Shown: positions 1 through 10,296 of the stretch, in pieces
Layout: each line of letters begins with the position of its first letter
How positions within the stretch are numbered: the first letter of the stretch is position 1
NCBI RefSeq assembly: GCF_030824335.1
Contig: NZ_JAVBXX010000009.1
Span: 1 to 64,000, forward strand
Origin: Azonexus sp.
GTDB taxonomy: Bacteria; Pseudomonadota; Gammaproteobacteria; Burkholderiales; Rhodocyclaceae
DNA: 64,000 bases
Reading direction: 5' to 3'
Notes under the pieces: generated by a model
The model's database searches: none
Seen by the model: the letters and a program-made list of their open reading frames with translations, nothing else
Told to the model about the DNA's origin: nothing
Translations under genes and position numbers: made by a program

Positions 1-84
1 GTCCTGTCTCGCCTGCCGACTCTGCCCAACAGCCGGATCGGCGAGTTGCTACCGCATCGCTGGGCGCCAGAATCCGCCACCTGA
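1..84 (+). CDS. tnpC: IS66-family transposase TnpC, C-terminal fragment (cut by window edge)
   Basis: The first 27 codons read VLSRLPTLPNSRIGELLPHRWAP followed by four more residues and a stop. This matches the conserved C-terminal tail of the IS66 DDE transposase (pattern LxRLPTxPxxRIxELLPHRW). The rest of the protein lies upstream of the window, so intactness cannot be judged. It belongs to the same element as the terminal repeat ending at 118. Confidence 0.8.
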   Translation, partial: VLSRLPTLPNSRIGELLPHRWAPESAT

Positions 85-118
85 ATCAGAAATCAACCTG
101 AGTTCGCCGGGCGCTTAC
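1..118 (+). mobile_element. Right end of an IS66-family insertion sequence (partial)
   Basis: The window opens inside an IS66-type element. The evidence is the C-terminal end of the large transposase (1-84) followed at 97-118 by a terminal inverted repeat. Read inward from 118 on the minus strand, it begins GTAAGCGCCCGGCGAACTC, the GTAAGCG start typical of IS66 ends. The 8 bases just outside (119-126, ctttgtga) would be one copy of the usual 8-bp target duplication, but the left end is not in the window, so this cannot be confirmed. The element ends about 110 bp before the start of the lipoprotein gene. Confidence 0.8.
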
Positions 119-227
119 CTTTGTGACGCAATTGCAAGCATTCGTAACATTGGTACCGGACGGTATGCCGGTACTCCGACCTCGGCGTTATGTGGGGCAA
201 GATCATCACGTAACGAAAGGTTTTACC

Positions 228-605
228 ATGCGCAAGCGCCTGATTCTGGCGGCACTGCTGAGCAGTTTTCTGACCGGCTGTGTCGTCGCGACGACCCCTT
301 ATTACCCGGGTGAGGTGGTGCGCCATGCGCCGCCGGTACGCTACGAATATCCCGGCCATCCACCGGCGGCTGGTTATCTGTGGATTGGTGGTAACTGGAC
401 CTTGGTGGGGCATCGCCATGAATGGCGACCGGGCTATTGGTCGCCACCGCGTCCGGCGCATCGCTGGGTCGAGCCGCCCAGAGGGCACGAGCGGCACCGG
501 TATGCGGTCCCCGAGTCGCGCCACGATTGGTCGCGTCACGAGCGCCACGATCACCGGCGGGATGATCGCAGACATGACCGCCGGGGACCGGGCGACTGGC
601 GCTGA
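228..605 (+). CDS. Small YXWGXW-like outer-membrane lipoprotein
   Basis: A 125-residue protein starting at the ATG at 228, behind an acgaaagg ribosome-binding site; a longer reading from 123 is less likely because the signal peptide would become internal. The N-terminus has a positive start (MRKR), a hydrophobic stretch and a lipobox ending LTGC, so it is a predicted lipoprotein with Cys near residue 19. The middle has Trp/Gly/Tyr-rich units (YLWIGGNW, EWRPGYW) like YXWGXW-repeat proteins, and the C-terminal third is very rich in His, Arg and Asp. Function is unknown; metal binding or envelope stress is speculative. An IS66 end sits just upstream and may affect its promoter. Confidence 0.75.
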   Translation: MRKRLILAALLSSFLTGCVVATTPYYPGEVVRHAPPVRYEYPGHPPAAGYLWIGGNWTLVGHRHEWRPGYWSPPRPAHRWVEPPRGHERHRYAVPESRHDWSRHERHDHRRDDRRHDRRGPGDWR

Positions 606-614
606 AGTGTCTGG

Positions 615-3323
615 CTAGGCGGTGAAAACTGCCTGCCAGAGCGCGTTGACCGCAGTAATGTGCTTTTCGATCTCGTCTCGGGCAACAGGTGCCTTCGGCG
701 TGGCTGAAAGGCGCTTGGCGTGTTGCAGGCGGCGGTACTCGCGGTAGGCGTTGCCGGTTGCCGCGGCCTGTTGTGCATCGATCAGCCCGAGTTCGCCGGC
801 CATGCGCAGCAGTGCGATATTGCCCAGATTGCCGGTCAGTGTTGCATGCTGATGCGCGTAACCGAGGACCAGGTACTGGACGATGAATTCGACATCGATG
901 ATGCCGCCGCGGTCGTGTTTGAGATCGAAGTGTGTTTCGCTGTTCGAGGCGTGTGCATCGAGCATTTTCTGGCGCATCGCGATGACTTCGTCGCGTAGTT
1001 TCGGGATGTCGCGCTGCTGGCGCAGGATTTCTTCGCGGATGGCTTCAAAGCGAGCACCTACTTCCGGATCGCCGGCGCAGAAACGGGCTCGGGTCAGTGC
1101 CTGATGTTCCCAGACCCAGGCATGGTTCAGTTGATAGTCACGGAAAGCATCGACGGTGACCGCCAGCATCCCGGCATCGCCATTCGGGCGCAGGCGCAGA
1201 TCGGTCTCGAACAGGATGCCGGCTGGCGTCTGGCTGGATAGCCAGGTGTTCAGACGCTGCCCGAGGCGGGTGTAGTTTTCCTGGGCGTCCTGATCGTCGT
1301 CGTTGTAGAGATAGACCATGTCGAGATCGGAAACGTAGCCGAGTTCTTTGCCGCCCATCTTGCCGTAGCCGATGACGGCGAATTTCGGCGTATCGCGATG
1401 CCGATGCTTGATCTTGCTCCAGATCAGCGGCAGCGTTTCCTGAACAATGTTGTCGGCCAGTTCGGTCAGGTGGTCGGACAGGCTTTCGATGGTCTGCAGA
1501 CCAGCCAGATCCTGCGCCAGCAGGCGGAAAACCTGGGCGTGGTGCATCTCGCGCAGAATGTCCATTTCGCGTTCGGTATCGCCGGCGTGGTCGGCTAGAT
1601 TGCGCCGCAACTGATTGCGGAAACCGTTCCAGTCGGTGGCAATTTCGTAGAGCCGTGGGTCGAGCAATTCGTCGAGCAGCAACGGGTGACGGTTCAGGTA
1701 ATCGGTGGCCCAGGTCGAGGCGCAGACCATGTCGGCAACCCGGCGCAGCGCCATCGGATATTGCTGCAGCAGTGCCAGATAGGAGCCGCGGCGGGCGATG
1801 CTCTCGAGGAAGGCAATGCCGCGGACCAGCGTGGTGTCCGGGTCGGCGGTTGCGCCGGCGGCTTCGATCAGGCGCGGGCCGACGGCATCGAGGCGCTGCC
1901 GGTTGGTCGCCGGCAACTGCTGGTAGCGACTGGAGGCGCGCAGGTCGCAGAGCCGGCTGATCGCTTCCTTGGGGCGGCGGAAGCCGAGATTGCCGAAGGC
2001 TTCGATGGCGGTGTCTTCGTCGAGCTGGTTCAGCCACAGGCCGGTCAGTGGATGTTCGCCGGATTCCGGGTCGGAGAAGACAGCATCGAATTGCTGGCTG
2101 ACCCGGCTGCGGTGTTGGTCGAGCACCAGCAGCAAGGCATTCCAGTCGGCAAAGTCCATGTTGCGGGCGATGCGTTCGCGGTCGCCCGGATCGCTCGGCA
2201 GCATGTGCGTCTGCTTGTCCTCAACATATTGCAGGCGATGTTCGAGGCGACGCAGGAAAACATAGGCTTCGTGCAATTCCTTTTCCGTTTCGCCGGTGAT
2301 CAATTGTCGCTCAGCCAGCAGCTTGAGCACCGACAAGGTCGGGCGAATCTGCAAAGCGGGGTCGCGCCCACCGCGAATCAGCTGGAAGACCTGGGCCAGG
2401 AACTCGATTTCGCGAATCCCGCCGGGCCCGAGTTTGATGTGATCGACCATGTCCTTGCGTGCGACTTCGCGACGGATTTGCGCGTGCAGGTCGCGCATGG
2501 CGTTGATCGAACCGAAGTCGAGGTATTTGCGGAAGACGAAGGGGCGCGAAATCTTGCGCAGCGCATCCATCCAATGGCCGATTGCCGCACCGTCGGCATT
2601 CGGGCCGGCGTTCATCACGCGCGCCTTGATCCAGGCGTAGCGTTCCCATTCGCGGCCTTGCGTGACGAAGTAGTTTTCCAGCGAGTCGAGCGAGCAGACC
2701 AGTGGGCCGGAATCGCCGTTCGGACGCAGGCGCATGTCGACGCGAAATACCTGGCCGTCGGCGGTCAGGTCGCCGAGTGCCTGGATGACGCGCTTGCCGA
2801 GGCGGGTGAAGAAATCGTAGTTTTCAATCGACTTCGGACCGGCAGTGTCGCCTTCTTCCGGGTAAATGAAAATGTAATCCACGTCGGACGAGACATTGAG
2901 TTCGCGCCCGCCCAGCTTGCCCATGCCGATGACCAGCAAGCGTTGTGGCTGGCCGGCTGCATCGAGCGGTTCGCCGTAGGTGGCGACCAGTTGGCGATGG
3001 TAATAGTCGAGGGCAAAGTTGGTGGTGACGTCAGCCAGCATGGTCATGCTTTCGACGATTTCTGAAAGCGGCGCCAAACCGCACAGATCGCGCAGGGCCA
3101 GGTGGGCCATGGCACGCTGGCGCAGGCGGCGCAGCGTGGACTTGAGTGCTTCGTCGTCGGCGAAATTCTGGCGCAACGGAGCAAGCAGCAAATCTTCGGA
3201 CAGCGGTTGCAGCCAGGTTGATTTCAACTCTGGAATCAGCGTCGGATGCGCCTGCAGCAGATTGTTCAGGTAACGGCTGAGTTCCAGCGCGGCTTGCCAG
3301 CGGGGGTCTAGGGTGGTGTCCAT
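615..3323 (-). CDS. glnE: Bifunctional glutamine synthetase adenylyltransferase/adenylyl-removing enzyme
   Basis: A 902-residue GlnE that adenylylates or deadenylylates glutamine synthetase in response to PII, setting nitrogen assimilation. It has the two expected nucleotidyltransferase halves: GMGKLGGRELNVSSDVD at about residues 133-149 (removase half) and GYGKMGGKELGYVSDLD around residue 640 (transferase half). Each is followed by an LRLRPNGD motif. Length is close to the family norm (about 900-950). The ATG at 3323 has an AGGAG about 13 nt upstream. It is convergent with the lipoprotein gene (9 bp between stops) and divergent from yhdP, sharing a roughly 100-bp upstream region. Confidence 0.96.
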   Translation of the reverse strand: MDTTLDPRWQAALELSRYLNNLLQAHPTLIPELKSTWLQPLSEDLLLAPLRQNFADDEALKSTLRRLRQRAMAHLALRDLCGLAPLSEIVESMTMLADVTTNFALDYYHRQLVATYGEPLDAAGQPQRLLVIGMGKLGGRELNVSSDVDYIFIYPEEGDTAGPKSIENYDFFTRLGKRVIQALGDLTADGQVFRVDMRLRPNGDSGPLVCSLDSLENYFVTQGREWERYAWIKARVMNAGPNADGAAIGHWMDALRKISRPFVFRKYLDFGSINAMRDLHAQIRREVARKDMVDHIKLGPGGIREIEFLAQVFQLIRGGRDPALQIRPTLSVLKLLAERQLITGETEKELHEAYVFLRRLEHRLQYVEDKQTHMLPSDPGDRERIARNMDFADWNALLLVLDQHRSRVSQQFDAVFSDPESGEHPLTGLWLNQLDEDTAIEAFGNLGFRRPKEAISRLCDLRASSRYQQLPATNRQRLDAVGPRLIEAAGATADPDTTLVRGIAFLESIARRGSYLALLQQYPMALRRVADMVCASTWATDYLNRHPLLLDELLDPRLYEIATDWNGFRNQLRRNLADHAGDTEREMDILREMHHAQVFRLLAQDLAGLQTIESLSDHLTELADNIVQETLPLIWSKIKHRHRDTPKFAVIGYGKMGGKELGYVSDLDMVYLYNDDDQDAQENYTRLGQRLNTWLSSQTPAGILFETDLRLRPNGDAGMLAVTVDAFRDYQLNHAWVWEHQALTRARFCAGDPEVGARFEAIREEILRQQRDIPKLRDEVIAMRQKMLDAHASNSETHFDLKHDRGGIIDVEFIVQYLVLGYAHQHATLTGNLGNIALLRMAGELGLIDAQQAAATGNAYREYRRLQHAKRLSATPKAPVARDEIEKHITAVNALWQAVFTA

Positions 3324-3425
3324 GAGATTCGGTCGGCTCCTGGCCGAGAGGGTAAAATAGCGGCTTCGATTTTAGTTTCCCGATTGTAGTGATCTCAGAC
3401 CGTATCTGGCAAAGCGACGTGACGC

Positions 3426-6400
3426 TTGAGTAATTCGTCCGGCCCTCATCTTCCCGAAGTTTCTCCAGCGGTGCACCGGGTGCTTTATTACCGGCTGCAC
3501 GGCCTGCGTGCCTTGCTGGCCCGGCCTTTTGTCGCCGCTGCCCTGCGCCTTCTCGGCTGGGGTTTGCTGGCCGGCTGGTTATTGTTCGTGGTGCTGGTGC
3601 TGGTGCTGCGTTTTGCCATCCTGCCCAGTATTACCGATTATCGGGACGAAATTGAGCGTGCAGCCACCCAGGCCGTCGGCCAGCAAGTCAAGATCGGGCG
3701 CATTGCGGCGTATTGGCGCGGGTTGAACCCGGAGTTGGTGCTGGATGATGTGGCTTTGCTTGATCAGAACGGCGAACCGGCCTTCTCTCTGAACCGGGTC
3801 GACAGCGTGCTGTCCTGGCAAAGCCTCTGGCGTCTGCGGCCGATGCTGGCCTTGCTGGCTTTCGAGCAGCCGGTGCTGCATATCCGGCGCGATGTCGATG
3901 GCAGGATCCGGATTGCTGGCCTGAACTCGGAAGGCGACAGCGATCCTGCCATGCTGGAATGGCTGCTCGAACAAAAGAGCATTCGCATCCACGACGCCAC
4001 CATCGTCTGGGAAGACGCCATGCGCCAGGCGCCGCCGCTGATTCTCGAGGATTTGCAGTTCGGCCTGGACAATCGCGGGCGGCGCCATCGTTTCGGTTTT
4101 TCTGCCGCGCCGCCGGAAGCACTTGCCGCACGGGTCGATGTGCGCGGTGAGGTGCTGGGCGATGTGCACGATGCGCTGGAGAGCTTTGCCGGCCAGCTTT
4201 TTGTCGAACTGGCCTACGCCGATCTGGCGGGCTGGAAGCCGTGGGTCGATTACCCGATGGATTTGCCGCAAGGACGCGGTGCTTTGCGCATCTGGGGCGA
4301 TCTTGCGGCCGGTGCCGGCCGTCTGACCGCCGATCTGGCCTTGAGTGAATTGCACATACGGCTTGGCGAGTCGCTTCCCTTGCTCGAACTGACCGATCTG
4401 CGCGGCCGCCTGAAGGCGGAGTACAAGGCGCTAGCCTGGGCGCTGGCCGGTCAGCAACTGGAATTGCAGACAGCAGACGGCGTGCGCTTGCCGCCAACCG
4501 ATTTCAGGCTGGATTGGCGCCAGGCCAATGCTGCCGGAGCAGCGACCATTCCTGCGGTCAACGGCAATGCCAGTGCCAATTTGCTCGATCTCGATGTGTT
4601 GAGCCAGTTGGCCACCTACTTGCCGCTCGACGCGCGTAGTCGCCAGTTGTTGCTGGCGCATGCGCCGCAAGGAAAAATTTCTGAATTGCGTACCAGTTGG
4701 GGCTTGCAGGGCGACCAACTGACCCGTTACGCGCTGGCTGCCCGTTTTGCCGATCTCGGTGTGCGGGCCGCCAGTTATGTGCCCGGTGCCAGCGGCTTGT
4801 CCGGCAGTATCGATTTGAATGAAAAGCGCGGCCTGCTTTTGCTCGAAGCCGGGCAATCCGGCCTTTCCCTGCCGGCGGTTTTCCCGGAGCCGGACATGGC
4901 GTTCGACAGCCTCAAGGCCAGGGTGAGTTGGGTGAATGCACCGGAAGCCTTGGACATCCAGATCGAGCGCCTGGCGTTTTCCGGCCCGGATGCGACAGGC
5001 GATGCGCAGGGAACATATCGCTACAGTGGCGATGGGCCCGGTGAGATCGATTTGCAGGCGAATATCGAAAAAGCCAATGGCAGCGCGGTCTGGCGCTACA
5101 TGCCGCATGCCGTGAATAGCGACGCGCGGACCTGGCTGCGCCACGGCATCGTTGCCGGTACAGCCCACCAGGGGAAACTTGTACTCAAGGGCAATCTGAA
5201 GGATTTTCCCTTCCGCGACCCGTCGACCGGAAAATTCCTGGTGACCGGCAAGGCCAGGGATGCCAAAGTGCATTACGCCGATGGCTGGCCGGATATCGAC
5301 GCCATTTCGGCCGATATGAGCTTCGATTACGGCATGCGGATCAAGGCGCATGCCGGGAATATTCTTGGTGCCGGGATTTCGGCGGTCGCGGTGGAGATTC
5401 CCGATTTCGATGTGCCGGATGAAATGCTGCTGGTCCGGGGGGCGGCGCAGGGGCCAACCAGCGAGTTTCTCGATTTCATCGAGCGCAGCCCGGTGGCCGA
5501 AACGATCGACCGCTTTACCGAGGGCATGAAGGCGCAAGGCAATGGCCGGCTCGATCTGGAGCTCGACATTCCGCTGCGTCGGCCACATCAGACGCGCGTT
5601 CGTGGCAAGTACCATTTCCACGACAATCAGGTGCATCTGGTCGATGGCTTGCCGATGATCACGCAGGTTAATGGCAATCTCGAATTGAGCGAAAAATCGG
5701 TGGCGGCCAAGGAGATTACCGGTCGTGGTTTCGGTGGTCCGCTCAAGGTGCAGATCGGCAGCAATGCCGGCAAGGTCGCGGTGGTCGCGAGCGGCACCGC
5801 GAATATTGCCGAAGTGAGCCGTCACTTCGAGTGGCCGCTGATCAATCATTTGACTGGTTCGACGCCCTGGAAGGCTGAAATCGGTATTCGCAAGCGCAGT
5901 GCCGATGTATTGGTGACCTCCGACCTGGTCGGTATCAGTTCGCCCTTGCCGGATCTGCTCAACAAAACTGCGACCAGCCGTTTGCCATTGCGCGTCGAGC
6001 GGACGGCCCCCTCCGCAGCCGATGAGCGTTATCGGATTACGCTGGGCAATGTGGCGCGTGGCATCGTTGTGCGGCGTGCCGGCAAATGGGCACAGGGGGC
6101 AATTGCGCTGGGTGACAGCGAGTTGACGTTGCCGGAGCGCGGCTTGGCGGTACGTATTGCTTTGCCGGAGATCAATGCCGATGCGTGGCGCAATTATCTG
6201 CCGGCCCAGGGAGCGGCCTCGGACGGGGCCGCCGATGATGGTCTGGCGCTGACCCAGGTCAGCCTTAAAACCCCCGCTTTGCGCCTGCTGGGGCGTGATT
6301 ATGCGCAAGTTAATTTGTCGCTCAAGCCGCAGGATAACGGTTGGCTGATCGGGCTCGATACGCGTGAGGTGGCTGGCGATCTGCTCTGGCGCGGGGCTGG

Positions 6401-7328
6401 AGATGGCTGGATCGAGGGACGTCTGCGGCGTCTTCATCTCAGCTCGGCGACGGCGGGTGGCGATACGGCTTCGGCGACCGACTCCTTGCCCGGCATGAGT
6501 CTGCAGGTCGACGACCTGTGGCTGGATAAAAAGGCGCTCGGCCATCTTGAGCTGCGGGCGCGTAACCAGCGCGGCAGCTGGCAACTGGAAAAGTTGCGTT
6601 TGCGTAATCCGGATGGCGAACTGGTCGGCAGCGGGCGTTGGACGCAGGAGGGTCGGCAGCGGACGGATCTGGAATTCGTGTTGACCACGAACGATATTGG
6701 CAAATTGTTGATGCGTCTCGGCTATGAAGACGCGGTGCGTCAGGGCAAGGCCAGTCTGTCGGGCGATTTGCGCTGGAATGGCGCGTTGACCGCGCTGGAT
6801 TACGCTTCTCTGGCCGGAGATTTGCAGGTCAAGGCAGAAAAGGGGCAGTTCAACAAGCTGGAGCCGGGGGTTGGTCGCCTGCTCGGCCTGATTTCGCTGC
6901 AATCGCTGCCGCGTCGGTTAACCCTGGATTTTCGCGATCTGTTCAGCGATGGTTTGGCTTTCGACAGCATCGACGGCAAACTGGCCGTCGAGGCTGGCGT
7001 GATGAAAACGCAAGGTAGTTTGAAGATCAGTGGTCCGGCAGTTCAGGTCGTGATTGATGGCAAGACCGATTTGCAACAGGAAACGCAGGATCTGCAGGTG
7101 CTTGTCCGGCCGGAAGTCGGCGGGCTGGCTGCTGTTGGTGCTGCTGCACTGGTCAATCCGGCTGTTGGCGCGGCGGCGCTGGTGGCCAATACCATCCTGC
7201 AAAACCCGCTGAACCGCTTGTTCAGCTACCGCTATCATGTGACGGGTACCTGGGATGATCCGCAGGTCAGGAAGGCCGGCCAGATTGAGGAAATCCTGCC
7301 GGCAGCCAGCGAGGAAGAGAAACGATGA
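3426..7328 (+). CDS. yhdP: YhdP family AsmA-like envelope protein (phospholipid transport)
   Basis: A 1300-residue AsmA-superfamily protein. One N-terminal transmembrane helix (about residues 40-62) is followed by a very long periplasmic region of repeated beta-strand segments and an AsmA-type C-terminal domain. In enterobacteria, YhdP with TamB and YdbH moves phospholipids to the outer membrane. The start is TTG at 3426: an in-frame TGA lies immediately upstream (3420-3422) and no ATG or GTG fits before the membrane helix. No strong Shine-Dalgarno is visible. A TAAAAT -10-like box at 3353-3358 is a plausible promoter element. Its stop overlaps the next gene by 4 nt. Confidence 0.9.
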   Translation: MSNSSGPHLPEVSPAVHRVLYYRLHGLRALLARPFVAAALRLLGWGLLAGWLLFVVLVLVLRFAILPSITDYRDEIERAATQAVGQQVKIGRIAAYWRGLNPELVLDDVALLDQNGEPAFSLNRVDSVLSWQSLWRLRPMLALLAFEQPVLHIRRDVDGRIRIAGLNSEGDSDPAMLEWLLEQKSIRIHDATIVWEDAMRQAPPLILEDLQFGLDNRGRRHRFGFSAAPPEALAARVDVRGEVLGDVHDALESFAGQLFVELAYADLAGWKPWVDYPMDLPQGRGALRIWGDLAAGAGRLTADLALSELHIRLGESLPLLELTDLRGRLKAEYKALAWALAGQQLELQTADGVRLPPTDFRLDWRQANAAGAATIPAVNGNASANLLDLDVLSQLATYLPLDARSRQLLLAHAPQGKISELRTSWGLQGDQLTRYALAARFADLGVRAASYVPGASGLSGSIDLNEKRGLLLLEAGQSGLSLPAVFPEPDMAFDSLKARVSWVNAPEALDIQIERLAFSGPDATGDAQGTYRYSGDGPGEIDLQANIEKANGSAVWRYMPHAVNSDARTWLRHGIVAGTAHQGKLVLKGNLKDFPFRDPSTGKFLVTGKARDAKVHYADGWPDIDAISADMSFDYGMRIKAHAGNILGAGISAVAVEIPDFDVPDEMLLVRGAAQGPTSEFLDFIERSPVAETIDRFTEGMKAQGNGRLDLELDIPLRRPHQTRVRGKYHFHDNQVHLVDGLPMITQVNGNLELSEKSVAAKEITGRGFGGPLKVQIGSNAGKVAVVASGTANIAEVSRHFEWPLINHLTGSTPWKAEIGIRKRSADVLVTSDLVGISSPLPDLLNKTATSRLPLRVERTAPSAADERYRITLGNVARGIVVRRAGKWAQGAIALGDSELTLPERGLAVRIALPEINADAWRNYLPAQGAASDGAADDGLALTQVSLKTPALRLLGRDYAQVNLSLKPQDNGWLIGLDTREVAGDLLWRGAGDGWIEGRLRRLHLSSATAGGDTASATDSLPGMSLQVDDLWLDKKALGHLELRARNQRGSWQLEKLRLRNPDGELVGSGRWTQEGRQRTDLEFVLTTNDIGKLLMRLGYEDAVRQGKASLSGDLRWNGALTALDYASLAGDLQVKAEKGQFNKLEPGVGRLLGLISLQSLPRRLTLDFRDLFSDGLAFDSIDGKLAVEAGVMKTQGSLKISGPAVQVVIDGKTDLQQETQDLQVLVRPEVGGLAAVGAAALVNPAVGAAALVANTILQNPLNRLFSYRYHVTGTWDDPQVRKAGQIEEILPAASEEEKR

Positions 7329-8146
7329 GTTTGCAGAATTGCCGCATTGCCGCGATCCAGATGGTTTCCGGCCCACGGGTCGAGGAAAATCTTGCCGTTG
7401 CCGGTCGATTGGTCGAAGACGCGGTGGGGCAGGGCGCACAACTGGTCGTCTTGCCGGAGTATTTTCCGATCATCGGTGCCGCCGACGCGGACCGGGTCAA
7501 GGCGCGTGAAGACTTTGGCAGTGGACCGGTACAGACCTGGCTGGCCGAAACCGCGCAACGGCACGGCATCTGGATTTTTGCCGGCTCCCTGCCGTTGACC
7601 GCAAGTGTGCCGGACAAGATGCGCAACGCCTCGCTGGTCTTCAATCCGGTCGGCGAGTGTGTTGCCCGTTACGACAAGATTCACCTGTTCGGCTTTCGCA
7701 AAGGCGACGAGTCCTACGATGAGGCCGCGTTTATCGAGGCCGGTGAGCAGCCTGTTGCGGTCGACACGCCGTTTGGCCGGATTGCCCTGTCGATCTGTTA
7801 CGACCTGCGTTTCCCCGAGCTTTACCGGGCGCTGGCGCCGGTCGACCTGATTCTTGTGCCGGCTGCTTTTACCGAAACGACCGGCCGGGCGCACTGGGAA
7901 ATCCTGCTGCGCGCCCGCGCCATCGAGAACCAGTGCTACCTGTTGGCCGTCGGACAAGGCGGTCGGCATGAAAACGGTCGCCAGACGCACGGCAACAGCA
8001 TGATCATCGACCCGTGGGGCGAGATCCTTGATCGCAAGCTGAAGGGGCAGGGCGTCGTCATCGCCGATCTGGATCATCAACGTATTGCCGAAATTCGCGA
8101 GAGCCTGCCGGCGCTCGCCCACCGTAAATTAAAGGATGTGTCATGA
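7325..8146 (+). CDS. Carbon-nitrogen hydrolase, nitrilase/omega-amidase-like (Nit family)
   Basis: A 273-residue nitrilase-superfamily hydrolase. The catalytic triad is visible: Glu45 in LPEYFP, Lys118 in YDKIHLFGF and Cys158 in [13 protein letters not shown]. The [11 protein letters not shown] signature and length resemble the Nit1/deaminated-glutathione amidase and omega-amidase branch rather than true nitrilases. The likely substrate is therefore a small omega-amide or deaminated glutathione; this is family-level inference. ATGA overlaps with yhdP before it and tldD after it imply translational coupling; the yhdP-nit-tldD order is common in betaproteobacteria. Confidence 0.88.
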   Translation: MSLQNCRIAAIQMVSGPRVEENLAVAGRLVEDAVGQGAQLVVLPEYFPIIGAADADRVKAREDFGSGPVQTWLAETAQRHGIWIFAGSLPLTASVPDKMRNASLVFNPVGECVARYDKIHLFGFRKGDESYDEAAFIEAGEQPVAVDTPFGRIALSICYDLRFPELYRALAPVDLILVPAAFTETTGRAHWEILLRARAIENQCYLLAVGQGGRHENGRQTHGNSMIIDPWGEILDRKLKGQGVVIADLDHQRIAEIRESLPALAHRKLKDVS

Positions 8147-9588
8147 CCCAAAAAAGCGCGCTGGCGCAAGCTGAATCTCTGTTGCTGGCCCCTTTTTCGC
8201 TGACTGAACGCGACTTGGCGCGGACCTTCGGACAAATCCTGAATCATCAGGTCGATTACGCCGATCTCTACTTCCAGTATTCGCGCTCCGAAGCCTGGAG
8301 CCTGGACGAGGGCATCGTCAAGTCGGGCAGTTTCAATATCGACCAGGGAGTTGGCGTGCGTGCCATTTCTGGTGAAAAGACGGCCTTTGCCTACTCCGAC
8401 GATATCAGTTCGCAGGCGCTGGGCGATGCGGCGGCGGCGGTGCGGGCGATTGGCGCGGCCGGGCAGAATGGCGTTTTGCCGGTATTCAGCGCGTCGACCG
8501 CGGCACGTTCGCTGTATCTGCCGAACGATCCCATTTCGTCGCTGCCGGCCGATGCCAAGGTCAAATTGCTGGAACGTTTCGAGGGCTTTGCCCGGGCCAT
8601 CGACCCGCGGGTATTGCAGGTCAATGCGTCGATTGCCGGTGAGTACGAGGTGATTCTGGTTGCCGGTTCCGATGGTCGTCTGGCAGCCGATGTGCGGCCA
8701 CTGGTCCGTTGCTCGATCTCGGTCATCGTCGAGGAAAACGGCAAGCGCGAGCAGGGCGCCTCGGGCGGCGGCGGGCGTTTTGATTTTGCCTACTTCAGCG
8801 ACGAAGTACTGCAGCGCTATGCGCAGGAGGCCGTGCATCAAGCCGTGACCAATCTGCATGCCGAACCTGCGCCGGCTGGCCAGATGACTGTGGTGTTGGG
8901 CGCTGGCTGGCCCGGCATCCTGTTACACGAAGCGGTCGGCCACGGCCTGGAAGGCGATTTCAACCGCAAGGGCAGTTCGGCCTTTGCCGGGCGGATCGGT
9001 GAGCGGGTGGCGGCGAAGGGCGTGACCGTGATCGATGACGGTACGATTGCCGAACGCCGCGGGTCGCTGAATATCGACGATGAAGGCAATGCCACGCAGC
9101 GTACCGTACTGATCGAGGATGGCATTCTCAAGGGCTATTTGCAGGACAGTATGAACGCCCGTCTGATGGGGGTCGGTCCAACCGGCAACGGGCGCCGCGA
9201 GTCGTTCGCCCACCTGCCGCTGCCGCGCATGACCAATACCATGATGCTGGCCGGTGAGCGCGATCCGCAGGAAATCATCCAGTCGGTCAAGAAAGGCATT
9301 TATGCGGCCAATTTCGGTGGCGGCCAGGTCGATATCACCAGCGGGAAATTCGTTTTTTCGATGAGCGAGGCTTATCTGATCGAGGACGGCAAGATCACCC
9401 GGCCGATCAAGGGGGCGACATTGATCGGCAACGGGCCGGATGCCATGACCCGCGTTTCGATGATCGGCAACGACCTGAAACTGGACCCCGGTGTTGGCAC
9501 CTGCGGCAAGGAAGGACAGAGTGTTCCGGTCGGTGTCGGCCAACCCACATTGCGTATTGATGGACTGACGGTGGGCGGAACGGCATAA
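8143..9588 (+). CDS. tldD: Metalloprotease TldD
   Basis: A 481-residue TldD, the partner of TldE/PmbA in a heterodimeric zinc protease that processes small peptides such as microcins and affects CcdA and gyrase-inhibitor sensitivity. The metal-binding helix [11 protein letters not shown] is at about residues 262-272 (HExxxH), with a glycine-rich C-terminal domain. The start ATG overlaps the nitrilase stop (ATGA). No tldE/pmbA homologue is in the window, so the partner must be elsewhere. Confidence 0.96.
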   Translation: MTQKSALAQAESLLLAPFSLTERDLARTFGQILNHQVDYADLYFQYSRSEAWSLDEGIVKSGSFNIDQGVGVRAISGEKTAFAYSDDISSQALGDAAAAVRAIGAAGQNGVLPVFSASTAARSLYLPNDPISSLPADAKVKLLERFEGFARAIDPRVLQVNASIAGEYEVILVAGSDGRLAADVRPLVRCSISVIVEENGKREQGASGGGGRFDFAYFSDEVLQRYAQEAVHQAVTNLHAEPAPAGQMTVVLGAGWPGILLHEAVGHGLEGDFNRKGSSAFAGRIGERVAAKGVTVIDDGTIAERRGSLNIDDEGNATQRTVLIEDGILKGYLQDSMNARLMGVGPTGNGRRESFAHLPLPRMTNTMMLAGERDPQEIIQSVKKGIYAANFGGGQVDITSGKFVFSMSEAYLIEDGKITRPIKGATLIGNGPDAMTRVSMIGNDLKLDPGVGTCGKEGQSVPVGVGQPTLRIDGLTVGGTA

Positions 9589-9619
9589 TTCCATTTTGTT
9601 AAAAACCCGGAGTCCATTC

Positions 9620-10243
9620 ATGCGTGCTTTCCTGTTGCTGGCCGGTTTGTTGGCAAGTGCCCCGTTATTTGCCCAGGCTCAGACCGCGGCCCAAGAACGC
9701 ATGAAAGCCATTCAGGCGGATCCGGCGGCTTTGCAGGCTGCTGTGACGGCCGGGAAAAAGGCCAGTTTTTTCTGTGCCAACTGCCATGGTGAAGGCGGTG
9801 TCGCCAAAACGACTGACGTTCCCAACCTTGCCGGACAAAATCCTGGCTATCTGCTTGAGCAGATCCGGAAGTTCGGTAGCGGGGAGCGCAAGGATCAATT
9901 CATGCAAGGATTGATCAAGGTGCTGAAGGACGAGGAGCGTGTCCAGATCGCCCTTTACTACGCCAGCGTGACGGTACCGCCGTCTCGTGCTGATGCAACG
10001 CAGGTGGCACGTGGCAAGGTCATGTTCGACAAACTGTGTGCGCGCTGCCATGGCGAGAATGCCCGCGGCCATGAACTCTATCCGCGTCTGGCCGGTCAGC
10101 AGCAGCCGTATTTGCAGAAATCGATCACGCATTACCGCGATGGCACCGGGATACGCAACAACCAGTTGATGTCGATCGCAACGGCGCCGTTGAAAAATGA
10201 AGATATCGTCGCCTTGTCGCATTATCTGACGCAACTGCCCTGA
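9620..10243 (+). CDS. Periplasmic diheme cytochrome c (c4-like)
   Basis: A 207-residue secreted protein with a signal peptide (residues 1-20, ending AQA) and two c-type heme sites, CANCH at 52-56 and CARCH at 140-144. Each heme is followed at a distance by a Met suitable as axial ligand (QFMQG and NQLMS). The two-domain layout is that of cytochrome c4, which delivers electrons to terminal oxidases or reductases in the periplasm. The start was chosen at the ATG at 9620, with a cggag ribosome-binding site; an upstream in-frame ATG at 9596 would place residues before the signal peptide. Confidence 0.9.
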   Translation: MRAFLLLAGLLASAPLFAQAQTAAQERMKAIQADPAALQAAVTAGKKASFFCANCHGEGGVAKTTDVPNLAGQNPGYLLEQIRKFGSGERKDQFMQGLIKVLKDEERVQIALYYASVTVPPSRADATQVARGKVMFDKLCARCHGENARGHELYPRLAGQQQPYLQKSITHYRDGTGIRNNQLMSIATAPLKNEDIVALSHYLTQLP

Positions 10244-10296
10244 TCTCGCTCTGCCGTCGGCTTCCGGTAGAATCGGCAGTTTTCGGCAACGAGTGG

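Noticed and set aside
1686..3065. 459-codon plus-strand open frame inside glnE
   Set aside because: Antisense shadow of glnE with no recognisable motif.
4431..6902. 823-codon minus-strand open frame inside yhdP
   Set aside because: Antisense shadow of yhdP; no ribosome-binding site, signal or domain.
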